The position numbers and the translations under genes are program-made. The notes beneath the pieces were generated by a model, which was given only the letters and a program-made list of their open reading frames with translations, was not told the DNA's origin and did no database searches. Shown one piece after another: positions 1 through 6,968 of a stretch of DNA of 8,957 bases. This DNA is from Hyphomicrobiales bacterium (GTDB lineage: Bacteria > Pseudomonadota > Alphaproteobacteria > Rhizobiales > S144-35), in NCBI GenBank assembly GCA_015494185.1, contig WGBT01000346.1, positions 1-8,957 of the forward strand. The letters run 5' to 3'. Numbering within the stretch: position 1 is the first letter of the stretch; every line of letters starts with the position of its first letter.

Positions 1-2
1 GC

Positions 3-140
3 CCAGATGTGGGGGCGTTCCGGGTGTTGGATTTCTTCAAATTCAAAAAGGTTCTTGACGCTGCCGAACCCTGCCGTGAAGAGCTCAAACGCGCTCTTGA
101 ACAACAGCTGGAAAAACGCCATCAGCCCGCTGAAATCTAA
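3..140 (+). CDS. C-terminal end of an unidentified protein (5' truncated)
   Basis: An open frame enters from the left edge and ends with TAA at 138-140, giving 45 residues. The tail is hydrophilic and rich in Lys, Glu and Arg, and looks helical. It contains the stretch VLDFFKFKKVLDAAEP and ends in HQPAEI. It lies 19 bp upstream of rlmB on the same strand, so the two may be cotranscribed. No catalytic motif falls in the visible part, and I do not recognise the family with any confidence. The DVGxFRVLDFF pattern is loosely reminiscent of the tail of patatin-like phospholipases, but that is only a guess. The codon use and the clean stop just before an rlmB start support a real gene end. Confidence 0.55.
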   Translation, partial: PDVGAFRVLDFFKFKKVLDAAEPCREELKRALEQQLEKRHQPAEI

Positions 141-159
141 CCGCTGAAAGACAAACACC

Positions 160-1071
160 ATGGCAAAGCGGCAAAGCTCCCCGCGCTCTTCCAAAAACAC
201 TTGGCAAACCGCTGAAAAAGCGTCTTCCCAAAAGGCCAAGACAGGCCAGCCCCCAATATTGGCTCGGCTGGATGCTCCTCACAGTGGCCGTGACAAGAGC
301 CATGTCGAACTTTTCGGCCGTCACGCCATCGAAGCGGCACTGCGCAATCCACGGCGAAAAATTTTTGCGATCTGGCTCACTGAGAATATGGCCCACCGGC
401 TTGCCCAACCGCTTCAAGAACGCGGTCTCAAGCCAACCATCGTCAGCCTTCGCGAGCTTAACAAAAGGCTTGGCCCCAACACCGTGCATCAGGGAGGGCT
501 CTTACATGCCGCTCCCCTGCCCATTCCCAAGCTTTGCGACCTTTCAAAAGCCGCCCTTTTGGTGGCCCTCGATCAGGTCACCGACCCCCATAATGTCGGG
601 GCGGTGCTGCGATCTTGTGCGGTGTTTGGGGCGGAGGGACTGATTGTGACCAAACGGAACAGTCCCCTCCCCTCTGGCGTGGTGGCAAAAGCCGCCTCAG
701 GCGCGCTCGAACATGTCCCGATCATACCGGTCACCAATTTAAGCCGCGCTTTGGAAGCGTTGGGGCAAGCGGGCTTTTTCCGAATAGGTCTTGATGGAAC
801 CGGGCCAACCGCCCTGGAAAATCTGGCCCGAGAGCATTTTTCGCAAACCTTCCCAGCACATTCCTCACCCAGCCACGGTGTGGTGATCATATTGGGGGCG
901 GAAGGTAAGGGGCTGCGCCGTTTGACCGCCGAACACTGCGATGCGCTTTGCCGGATCAGCACCGCTGGACCACTGCACAGCCTCAATGTCTCAAACGCAG
1001 CCGCCGTAGCCTTGCACACGCTTTCGACAGCCCGAACAACCAGCTCCCATCTCCAAACAAAAACCCCATGA
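160..1071 (+). CDS. rlmB: RlmB-type 23S rRNA (guanosine-2'-O)-methyltransferase, SpoU/TrmH family
   Basis: This 303-residue SPOUT methyltransferase is predicted to transfer a methyl group from S-adenosylmethionine to a ribose 2'-OH in 23S rRNA (G2251 in E. coli RlmB). Residues 1-45 are a basic, low-complexity extension. Residues 49-115 match the small substrate-binding domain, which begins ELFGRHAIEAAL. The knotted catalytic domain follows with all three family motifs: motif 1 DQVTDPHNVGAVLRSC (138-153, with Asn145 and Arg151), motif 2 LGAEGKGLR (245-253, with Glu248) and motif 3 SLNVSNAAAVAL (274-285). It is a little longer than E. coli RlmB because of the N-terminal tail. The ATG at 160 has only a weak purine stretch (GAAAG) upstream. 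A later start within the tail is possible, because the conserved region begins near residue 49. The exact rRNA target is inferred from the family; another SpoU-class target is possible. Confidence 0.9.
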   Translation: MAKRQSSPRSSKNTWQTAEKASSQKAKTGQPPILARLDAPHSGRDKSHVELFGRHAIEAALRNPRRKIFAIWLTENMAHRLAQPLQERGLKPTIVSLRELNKRLGPNTVHQGGLLHAAPLPIPKLCDLSKAALLVALDQVTDPHNVGAVLRSCAVFGAEGLIVTKRNSPLPSGVVAKAASGALEHVPIIPVTNLSRALEALGQAGFFRIGLDGTGPTALENLAREHFSQTFPAHSSPSHGVVIILGAEGKGLRRLTAEHCDALCRISTAGPLHSLNVSNAAAVALHTLSTARTTSSHLQTKTP

Positions 1072-1094
1072 AACCTGAAACAGGGTACGGCTTG

Positions 1095-4000
1095 CTAAAC
1101 CCCTGCCGTGGTCTCATCATCTTGGTTATGGGCGACAGAGGCGCTGGCCGCCTCATTGATGATCATCATGGCCCGTTCGGCCACTGCACTGATGGTCAGC
1201 AGCGGATTGACCCCAAGCGACCGCGGGATGACAGCCCCATCGCAAACATAAAGACCGTGGTGAACCGCACCTGGCTCAGCCCCCGGGCTCACATCAAACA
1301 CCTGGCAGGCATGATTGACCACGCCTTCATCAGCGGAAGCGGCCATGCGGCAACCGCCAAGCGGATGAACCGTCACCAGATTCTCCCCGAAAATAGTGCG
1401 TGAGAGCGGATTCTTGATGTAAGTGCCACCATTGGCTTTCGTGAAGGCTGCAAGTTTTTCATCGATTTTGGCAAAAATCGCCTGACGGGCCACACCAGGC
1501 CAACGGATCTGCAACTGGCCGTCTTCCAGAACCATTTCACCGCCAGCGTCATCATTGGCCATCGCCAGATAGGTCTGGGTGTGAGCAACAGCCCCCGAAT
1601 AGGCCCCCATGATCAAGCTTTCCAAGGCCCGCCCGGTTTCTGACAACTCATCTTGCCAGCCAAAGTCCTGATCATCCCCAAAGAACAGGCTGCCACCGGC
1701 AAACAAGGTTGGCAAAAGCGGGCCCAAAGCGCTTGGCAGCGTGCCTTCTTCGATGATCATGGCCTCCGTCAAAGGCCCGTCCCGCAGATCGATAAGGCCG
1801 CTGATACAAGGCCCGACAGGATCAACATCGACCCGTGGCGGAACCCCGACTCCAATCCCATTGATCAGCACATCATTGTTATAACCAAAGGCCATCACAT
1901 CGCCATTGCCACTCAAGCCCTTGCCGAGCTGGTCTGATACGGCCAAACCCTTGGCCCGCGAACGCAGCAGGATTTCCGTCGACCCCAGTGTCCCCGCCGC
2001 CAGAACCACGGTGTCGGCAGTGACAGTCTTGGTAACCATCGCCTCAGCGGATTCACCAGACGAGGACGGGGAATCTAAATTTCGGGTTTGAAAGGTCACC
2101 TGCCAACGCCCCTCATTGGCGGGCGTTACGAATTGGACCCGGCATTCGGTGAAAATCTCGGCCCCATGGCTGACCGCCAGCGGCAAATAAGTCAGATTGA
2201 CCGTATTTTTCGCCCCCACATTACAACCGGTGACACAATCCCCGCATAAAGTACAGCCCGGTTGCGCAACGCCTGCCGCATTGACCCAATCCTTGAACGA
2301 CACATTGATCTCAGCACGGTGGCAACGGGCCCCCTCTGCAGCCGCTGCCGCCGCAAAGGCGGTCAACTTATGGGGTGTTATCTCCTGGGGCGTAGGAACC
2401 GGCGCCAACATGGTTTTGGCGCGTTCAAAGGCAAGTTTCAGACGCGGATCCCCGGCCAGTTCACGCGGCCACACCGGATCGGCAAAGATTCGCTCATCCG
2501 GGATGATTGAAACATTGGCATTGATCAGGGAAGTGCCGCCAAGCCCGCAGCCCACCACCACATTGAGATCCTCATTGATACGAAAGTCGAACAATCCGCT
2601 GGGATTGCCATAATGAGCGCCCCCACGGGAGATTTGAACCTGCTTGGCGGCCGCCGTCAAACGATCTGGAAATTCTCCGGGGAGGAATTCGCGGCCCCGT
2701 TCCAAAACACAAACCGATTTCCCTGCCTGGGCTAATCGTGCCGCGGCAATACCGCCGCCATAGCCAGAGCCCACCACCACGACATCATAGTGCGGCCGCA
2801 TCGCCGTCACCGGGCGCGCCAAACGGTCATGAACCGTACGCGGAGAAGTTGTTGCCGACCTATCAGATGACAAAGCCACCGCAGAGATTGAAGCTGACCC
2901 GGCAGGTGGCTCGGCTTGCGCCCTTCCCCCTTCACTTTGAGTGGGCGGATTCGCAGATTGACCGGGCCGTTTATCGGCTGTGATTATCTCCGCTCCCTTC
3001 TCGGCCCCTTCAGCCCCCTCGGTCCCCTCAGCCCCCTTTGCTGGCCGCAATTTGGCGGCAGCCACCGCAGCCCCGGCACTGATCGCGGCAGCTGCCGCTT
3101 CCGCGACAGGCAAAGGCGTGTGTCCCGAATCTTCAGCCATTTCCGGCCCCGGTTTATAGCGGTCCGGCGTCTCCCCCAATTGCCGTTGATAGCTCTTGGG
3201 CAATTTGTGACCAATCACAATCGGCCCTTCGATGAGATGCGGCCGCAAAGGCTTGGCCGGCACCACCCGGGAGCCGGTTTCCCGTGAAGAAAAGCGCCAT
3301 TTCACCCGGCGCAAGAAATTGCGCAAACGCCGCCGCCGCCCCACCTTGTCCAGGCCAATCGGATAGATGGTCAAACGTTCCGGCTCAAACTTCATGCGCA
3401 GAAAATTTTTGTAATCATCAACAGCAAGGGCTGAAAAAGTCTCATTCCAGTGACGTTGCAGCCATCGATAGCAGAACCAGAGATAGCCGCCAAAAAGAGT
3501 GCCCCCAATCAGCGCGCCAATGGGGATCATGAAGACGGGAAAGGCAAAGGCTTTGACAATCGGATTGGCATCCCACAGCCAGCGCAAAAACCACAAATGA
3601 TCGACAAAAGTATTCCAGCCCTCCGTTGGCGTATAAGGAACGCCGAGATAAGTCCTTGAGATCTCATCGAGTTCTTTTTCACCGGCTAAAAAATAGATCA
3701 CAAAAGCATAGATCATCATCATGGCAACGACATGCAGGAAAAAGTGCACGGTCCCAACGGTGATCTTGCTGATCCAGCTGCGAAAATCGGCAAACCAAAT
3801 GAGGAAGAACCACACTCCAAGCGCCACCGCAGAAACCGCCGGACTATTGACAACTCCCGCAAAGAACCCCTCGATGGAGCGCAAGAATAATTCGAGCAAG
3901 CTCCCATCATTGTCGAAATAGTCCAAAAAGGCATATTCGAGATAATCCGCCGCTGAGCCAAACACCACCCCATTGACCGGGGCAATCTTGTCCGCCACAT

Positions 4001-5303
4001 GGGTTTCAGAGACGAACCAGGTCATCACCCAATAGACCGCCCCAATCGCCAGGGCAAAGCCCCAGTTCCAGAGCGAGAACAACCAGTTGCGCAAAATCAA
4101 CCACTGGCTGCGGGCCTTGCTTGGATAACAGGCAATCGCACGGGTGGTTTTGGTCTTGGGATCAAAGGCTTCCGGTTCTGCTTTCCGGCTCGCCGGTTTG
4201 ATTTTGCTGCGAATTGAAAATTCATGAATGCGGCCGCGCCAGCCAATCTTGATCTTGTCCCGTAAATGGCTGGTGGGGTGTAAAAACGCGCCACCACCCC
4301 CAGAGGTCAGCATGTGAAAATCCGTTGCTTCGCTGAAATAGCGGCTATAGTGATGGGAATCCCCAGCAATCACCGCCCGCAAATGCGCACCTCGTTCAAC
4401 GGCCGGCCGCATGATGTCTTCAAGCTGTTCAAGGGCCGTCACCTCGCCTTGTTGGTTGGCGGCATACCACTTATGCTGCGCGGTCAAAATCACGATTTTG
4501 TCATCATCGGACAGGCTGCGGCCGATCTTATGGAAATAGCTGAGCTGGGCGGTATCCAATGTTGAACCAAGCTGGATATCGGCCCCCCAGATCCACCAAT
4601 TATAGGGCAGCCGAATGGCGAAATAGCTCCGGTGTTGCTGGGTTTCCCAACCGCCGATACTTTGTGCCGCCATCTCCGGATCCCCTTCCCGTTTCGAGCA
4701 GAAGATCCGGTCAAAGGATTGCAGCCCATCATACCAATCATGATTTCCGGGAATGGCGAAGACATGGGGCGGATTGGCCGCTTGAGGCAAAGCCAGACTG
4801 TAGGGTGTGATCATGCGGTCGATATAGTGTTTCCCCTCGGGCCCTGGCACCGGATAGACCTGATCGCCTCCCATGAGCAGCAACCGCCCCCGTTCCAGCT
4901 TGGCCCCAGTACGCAACCCTTTCACCGGGGCGACGCCAACCGCTTGTGCTCGTTCAGGATGAACGGTACCATAAAGGGCGGGTTGGGCCAACAGATAGGC
5001 GATTGAATAAGTCGAATCGAAACCATCGCCAAGATCCGCCACATAGTCCACCCAAAACGGCTGCCCATCATGGGCTTCCTCACTATAATCATGACGATGA
5101 ATGAGATCCTCATCCGTCTCCCCTGAACCATGACCGGCCACCCGGTCGGCAAGATATTGGGTGACCCGGCGATCGGCAAAATGGCCAAAGGTTTTCGAGA
5201 CAACCGAAAGAATGCCCGAGCGGATGAGAACCCGGGGCGAATACCAGTTGACCATGCCGGGATAATCGCTCAGTTTCTTGCGAAATCTTGGCTCAAAGGA
5301 CAT
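1095..5303 (-). CDS. Fusion protein: calcineurin-like metallophosphoesterase, four membrane helices, linker and GMC oxidoreductase
   Basis: The protein has 1,402 residues counted from the ATG at 5303. N-terminal part (about 80-330): a metallophosphoesterase with the metal-site motifs DLGDGFDS (near 90), GGDQVYP (145-151), GNHDWYDG (186-193), AQHKW (275-279) and GDSHHY (314-319). Four hydrophobic segments follow at about 405-430, 485-506, 516-539 and 584-610, then a very basic stretch (RRRRLRNFLRR). Residues 725-835 are a low-complexity Ala/Glu/Gly/Pro/Ser linker. The rest (838-1385) is a complete GMC flavoprotein of the cholesterol-oxidase type. It has the FAD-binding GSGYGG (845-850), GGTSLINANV (922-931), a four-cysteine cluster CTLCGDCVTGC (1017-1027), HPLGGCRM (1313-1320) and a C-terminal DGAVIPRSLGVNPLLT with the conserved Asn. 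There is no signal peptide. An even number of helices plus the basic segment suggests that both enzyme parts face the cytoplasm (inference). Substrates are unknown. The frame is uninterrupted. An in-frame TTG at 5363 would add 20 residues but lacks a ribosome-binding site. Confidence 0.88.
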   Translation of the reverse strand: MSFEPRFRKKLSDYPGMVNWYSPRVLIRSGILSVVSKTFGHFADRRVTQYLADRVAGHGSGETDEDLIHRHDYSEEAHDGQPFWVDYVADLGDGFDSTYSIAYLLAQPALYGTVHPERAQAVGVAPVKGLRTGAKLERGRLLLMGGDQVYPVPGPEGKHYIDRMITPYSLALPQAANPPHVFAIPGNHDWYDGLQSFDRIFCSKREGDPEMAAQSIGGWETQQHRSYFAIRLPYNWWIWGADIQLGSTLDTAQLSYFHKIGRSLSDDDKIVILTAQHKWYAANQQGEVTALEQLEDIMRPAVERGAHLRAVIAGDSHHYSRYFSEATDFHMLTSGGGGAFLHPTSHLRDKIKIGWRGRIHEFSIRSKIKPASRKAEPEAFDPKTKTTRAIACYPSKARSQWLILRNWLFSLWNWGFALAIGAVYWVMTWFVSETHVADKIAPVNGVVFGSAADYLEYAFLDYFDNDGSLLELFLRSIEGFFAGVVNSPAVSAVALGVWFFLIWFADFRSWISKITVGTVHFFLHVVAMMMIYAFVIYFLAGEKELDEISRTYLGVPYTPTEGWNTFVDHLWFLRWLWDANPIVKAFAFPVFMIPIGALIGGTLFGGYLWFCYRWLQRHWNETFSALAVDDYKNFLRMKFEPERLTIYPIGLDKVGRRRRLRNFLRRVKWRFSSRETGSRVVPAKPLRPHLIEGPIVIGHKLPKSYQRQLGETPDRYKPGPEMAEDSGHTPLPVAEAAAAAISAGAAVAAAKLRPAKGAEGTEGAEGAEKGAEIITADKRPGQSANPPTQSEGGRAQAEPPAGSASISAVALSSDRSATTSPRTVHDRLARPVTAMRPHYDVVVVGSGYGGGIAAARLAQAGKSVCVLERGREFLPGEFPDRLTAAAKQVQISRGGAHYGNPSGLFDFRINEDLNVVVGCGLGGTSLINANVSIIPDERIFADPVWPRELAGDPRLKLAFERAKTMLAPVPTPQEITPHKLTAFAAAAAAEGARCHRAEINVSFKDWVNAAGVAQPGCTLCGDCVTGCNVGAKNTVNLTYLPLAVSHGAEIFTECRVQFVTPANEGRWQVTFQTRNLDSPSSSGESAEAMVTKTVTADTVVLAAGTLGSTEILLRSRAKGLAVSDQLGKGLSGNGDVMAFGYNNDVLINGIGVGVPPRVDVDPVGPCISGLIDLRDGPLTEAMIIEEGTLPSALGPLLPTLFAGGSLFFGDDQDFGWQDELSETGRALESLIMGAYSGAVAHTQTYLAMANDDAGGEMVLEDGQLQIRWPGVARQAIFAKIDEKLAAFTKANGGTYIKNPLSRTIFGENLVTVHPLGGCRMAASADEGVVNHACQVFDVSPGAEPGAVHHGLYVCDGAVIPRSLGVNPLLTISAVAERAMMIINEAASASVAHNQDDETTAGV
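2988..3035 (-). repeat. Degenerate 9-bp tandem repeat inside the fusion-protein linker
   Basis: About four imperfect 9-nt units, reading GCCCCCTCA or GTCCCCTCG on the plus strand, encode repeated Glu-Gly-Ala/Thr triplets (GAEGTEGAEGAEKGAE). They sit in the flexible linker between the membrane section and the GMC domain. Such in-frame units can expand or contract without breaking the reading frame, so linker length may vary between strains (inference). Confidence 0.7.
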
Positions 5304-5311
5304 GAAATCTG

Positions 5312-5317
5312 TCTCCC
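5312..5317 (-). promoter_or_regulatory. Shine-Dalgarno site choosing the fusion-gene start
   Basis: On the minus strand GGGAGA lies 8 nt upstream of the ATG at 5303, which begins MSFEPRF. The longer reading starts at TTG 5363. Its upstream sequence is T- and C-rich and has no purine-rich ribosome-binding site. This favours the ATG and a 1,402-residue product. Confidence 0.65.
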
Positions 5318-5390
5318 AAAACCAGGCTTTACAATCTGCCAACAAAACAAGAGAGTGTGACAAAACCGGGGAAAATGTGGGGGAAAGGAA

Positions 5391-5420
5391 ACCTTATGCA
5401 ATAGGGAACCTTATCCTTAT
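5391..5420 (-). promoter_or_regulatory. Three ATAAGG motifs upstream of the fusion gene
   Basis: On the minus strand ATAAGG occurs at 5420-5415, 5414-5409 and 5397-5392: two adjacent copies and a third 17 nt downstream of the second. The second and third sit in a direct repeat ATAAGGTTCCC / ATAAGGTTTCC with one mismatch. They lie about 90-115 bp before the start codon of the fusion gene, a plausible position for an activator or repressor site. No protein can be assigned to them and no convincing -35/-10 pair was found. Confidence 0.3.
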
Positions 5421-5427
5421 GATTTAT

Positions 5428-5448
5428 GACTGTTAAGGTCTAACAGTC
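5428..5448. promoter_or_regulatory. Operator-like inverted repeat GACTGTTA-N5-TAACAGTC
   Basis: This is a perfect 8-bp inverted repeat with a 5-nt spacer (AGGTC), about 125 bp upstream of the fusion-gene ATG. Arm length and spacing suit a dimeric helix-turn-helix regulator. The stem is AT-rich and no T-tract follows, so it is less likely to be a terminator. It lies in the divergent region shared by the fusion gene and pyrF, much closer to the fusion gene. Confidence 0.4.
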
Positions 5449-5474
5449 GGGACTTGTCCAACAGACAGTGTCAG

Positions 5475-5615
5475 ATCTGTCCTTACTTTCTATGGTTCGA
5501 CACTGGCATTTTCCGGAAGTTTGTCAAGGGCCGCTGAAAGCGGCCGCAAAGCGGTTTTACCCTTGACAAACTTCCGGAAAATGCAAAACGCTCACCATGG
5601 AAAGTAAGAACAGGT
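5475..5615. repeat. 141-bp long inverted repeat with a two-hairpin cap
   Basis: The inner arms 5506-5530 and 5560-5584 are perfect 25-nt reverse complements; the left arm starts GCATTTTCCGGAAG. After an unpaired interior segment of 9 nt on each side, the outer arms 5475-5496 and 5594-5615 pair again, with three mismatches in 22. The 29-nt apex (5531-5559) holds two small hairpins side by side: CCGCT-GAA-AGCGG (5531-5543) and CCGC-AAA-GCGG (5544-5554). A folded strand would be a long stem with a T-shaped top. There is no T-tract after it and no transposase inside it. It could be a small non-autonomous mobile or palindromic element, or a structured RNA. Open reading frames crossing it look like by-products of the palindrome. 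Confidence 0.8.
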
Positions 5616-6007
5616 TCAGGCCTAAAATTTGTGGAAAAGCTGGTCACTGTCCCGCAGATCAAATGCTGATTTCCTCCACCGTTCCTGCTTATCTCTAATC
5701 TATCTAATACCAACGGCCCCTGACCTTTCTTCGTATACCGTTCAATTTACGCAGAACATTCAAAGGGATACGGAAAGCATAGAAAAGTTAATGATAAATA
5801 CCGCCGGTATAATGCGTGGCATGGTGCCCCAGAACGGTTCAATGCGAAACTGTTTTTTCATTCTGTCAACGGTAAAAAACGCCCCTCAACCTTGGCCCCT
5901 CTTTAATCTGATCATTCTGACATCGTCGGAAGAATTAAAAGGTGGATTTTTATCATCGAGCATCCTATTGCTGAAAAACTTCTATCCTGCAGCGACGAGG
6001 CTCGACC
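5616..6007. other. Gene-free leader between the long inverted repeat and pyrF
   Basis: About 390 bp with no convincing gene. A 147-codon frame starting at 5629 crosses into pyrF in another frame and resembles no family I know. Visible details are a short inverted repeat TACCG-C-CGGTA near 5802-5812 and an AT-rich pair of arms GTTTTTT (5852-5858) / AAAAAAC (5874-5880) that could form a weak hairpin. The pyrF promoter should lie here, but no clear -35/-10 pair could be picked out by eye. Confidence 0.5.
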
Positions 6008-6733
6008 ATGACCCAGCTTCCTCCATCCACAGCAGCCGGCAAGATCATCGTTGCGCTCGATGTCGCAGATAGCGACAAAGCCCGGGATTTGGTCCAACAG
6101 CTGCGAGGGGTTGTTGGCGTTTTTAAAATCGGCATGGAGTTGATCTATACCGGGGGGCTGGAGCTTGCCAAGGAACTCATTGCAGCCGGTGAAAAAGTCT
6201 TTCTCGATGCCAAACTGCTCGACATTGGCAACACGGTCGAGCGCGCCACCGCCGCCATTGCCCGTCTGGGCGTGGATATGCTCACAATCCATGGAACCGA
6301 CCGCAAAACCATGGCGGCGGCCATCACTGGCCGCGGCGATTCCCCCATGAAACTGCTTGCCGTGACCGTGATGACCAATCTCGACCGGTTGGACCTTGCC
6401 GAACAAGGCATTGCCCCAGAGCTGAGCCCCAAAGATCTAGTCCTACGGCGCGCGCAAATGGCCCAAGATGCAGGTTTTGATGGTGTCATTGCTTCAGCCC
6501 AGGAGGCCGCTCAGTTGCGGCAGACCATGGGCAATGATTTCCTTCTCATCACACCAGGCATCAGACCTTCAAGGGCAAGCACCGATGATCAAACCCGCAT
6601 CATGACCCCCGCCCAAGCCATCAAAGCCGGCGCTGACTATCTCGTCATCGGCCGCCCCATTATTCAAGCACCCAATCCGCGTGCGGCCGCTATTGCCATC
6701 GCTGCAGAACTGGCGAGGACAACCGAAAAATAG
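6008..6733 (+). CDS. pyrF: Orotidine 5'-phosphate decarboxylase
   Basis: This 241-residue cytoplasmic enzyme catalyses the last step of de novo UMP synthesis, decarboxylating orotidine monophosphate. The TIM-barrel signature residues are in place: IVALDV with Asp18, VFKIGMEL with Lys40, the catalytic tetrad segment FLDAKLLDIGNTV (Asp67, Lys69, Asp72), TIHG (93-96), the phosphate-loop segment TPGIRP (182-187) and GADYLVIGRPI (208-218) with the phosphate-gripping Gly-Arg. Length is typical of bacterial PyrF. The ATG at 6008 is preceded by GAGG with 7-nt spacing. The gene has its own long leader, and a GC-rich hairpin begins within its stop codon, so it is probably transcribed alone. The DAKLLDIGNT form differs slightly from the enterobacterial DLKxHDIPNT but keeps all charged catalytic residues. 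Confidence 0.95.
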   Translation: MTQLPPSTAAGKIIVALDVADSDKARDLVQQLRGVVGVFKIGMELIYTGGLELAKELIAAGEKVFLDAKLLDIGNTVERATAAIARLGVDMLTIHGTDRKTMAAAITGRGDSPMKLLAVTVMTNLDRLDLAEQGIAPELSPKDLVLRRAQMAQDAGFDGVIASAQEAAQLRQTMGNDFLLITPGIRPSRASTDDQTRIMTPAQAIKAGADYLVIGRPIIQAPNPRAAAIAIAAELARTTEK

Positions 6734-6751
6734 CCCCCGATCAAGGGGGCT
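6732..6751 (+). terminator. GC-rich hairpin at the end of pyrF
   Basis: AGCCCCC (6732-6738) pairs with GGGGGCT (6745-6751) across a 6-nt loop, giving a 7-bp stem that begins within the pyrF stop codon. The downstream sequence CAACTATTGTTG is not a real T-tract, so it is an imperfect intrinsic terminator or a 3'-end-stabilising hairpin. Confidence 0.5.
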
Positions 6752-6760
6752 CAACTATTG

Positions 6761-6780
6761 TTGACTTGTGTTGATTTGTG
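6761..6780 (+). repeat. Tandem 10-mer TTGACTTGTG / TTGATTTGTG
   Basis: Two adjacent 10-nt units differ at one base, directly after the pyrF hairpin. The TTGACT and TTGATT cores resemble -35 boxes, but no -10 element at normal spacing is evident. The role is unclear. Confidence 0.3.
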
Positions 6781-6830
6781 CTTTCCGGCCTCCTTTGCTG
6801 TATTACCTATTACGACGCAGCAGTCGCATC

Positions 6831-6930
6831 GAGCACAATCCGAAAAGTGGGAACCGGTTTTCGGATAAATTGTGCGGCAAAACAAGAAACGAGCGCAAAA
6901 TCCGATTCCATATGATCGGATTTTGCTCTA
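6831..6930 (-). repeat. Composite intergenic repeat, copy 1 (two hairpin modules)
   Basis: Module B (6833-6875) has arms GCACAATCCGAAAA and TTTTCGGA-TAAA-TTGTGC that pair apart from a small bulge. Module A (6895-6926) has a perfect 12-bp stem GCAAAATCCGAT / ATCGGATTTTGC around the loop TCCATATG. The same two modules recur in the opposite orientation near 8229-8320, and module A alone recurs at 7153-7188. The layout resembles interspersed palindromic repeats that I remember from Hyphomicrobiales intergenic regions. It lies just upstream of the small exported-peptide gene, so it could also affect that transcript. Confidence 0.75.
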
Positions 6931-6968
6931 GGATTAATGAAAAAACGATCTAAAAAAGGAAAAAAGAC

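Noticed and set aside
573..1019. 148-codon minus-strand frame
   Set aside because: It is antisense to the conserved catalytic domain of rlmB; a coding shadow.
1072..1094. Terminator between the convergent rlmB and fusion genes
   Set aside because: Only a 4-bp CCTG/CAGG stem can be formed and no T-tract follows.
5304..5363. Longer start of the fusion protein at TTG 5363
   Set aside because: It needs a rare TTG and has no ribosome-binding site, while ATG 5303 has GGGAGA at 8 nt.
5475..5615. CRISPR repeat or transposon end
   Set aside because: There is only one pair of arms, no spacer array, and no transposase frame within or beside it.
5483..5713. 76-codon minus-strand frame across the long inverted repeat
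   Set aside because: Most of it is made by the palindrome itself; no ribosome-binding site and no known fold.
5629..6072. 147-codon plus-strand frame in the pyrF leader
   Set aside because: It overlaps the pyrF start out of frame, has low-complexity unconvincing composition and no family resemblance.
5912..6406. 164-codon minus-strand frame over the start of pyrF
   Set aside because: It is a shadow of pyrF, whose motifs are unambiguous on the other strand.
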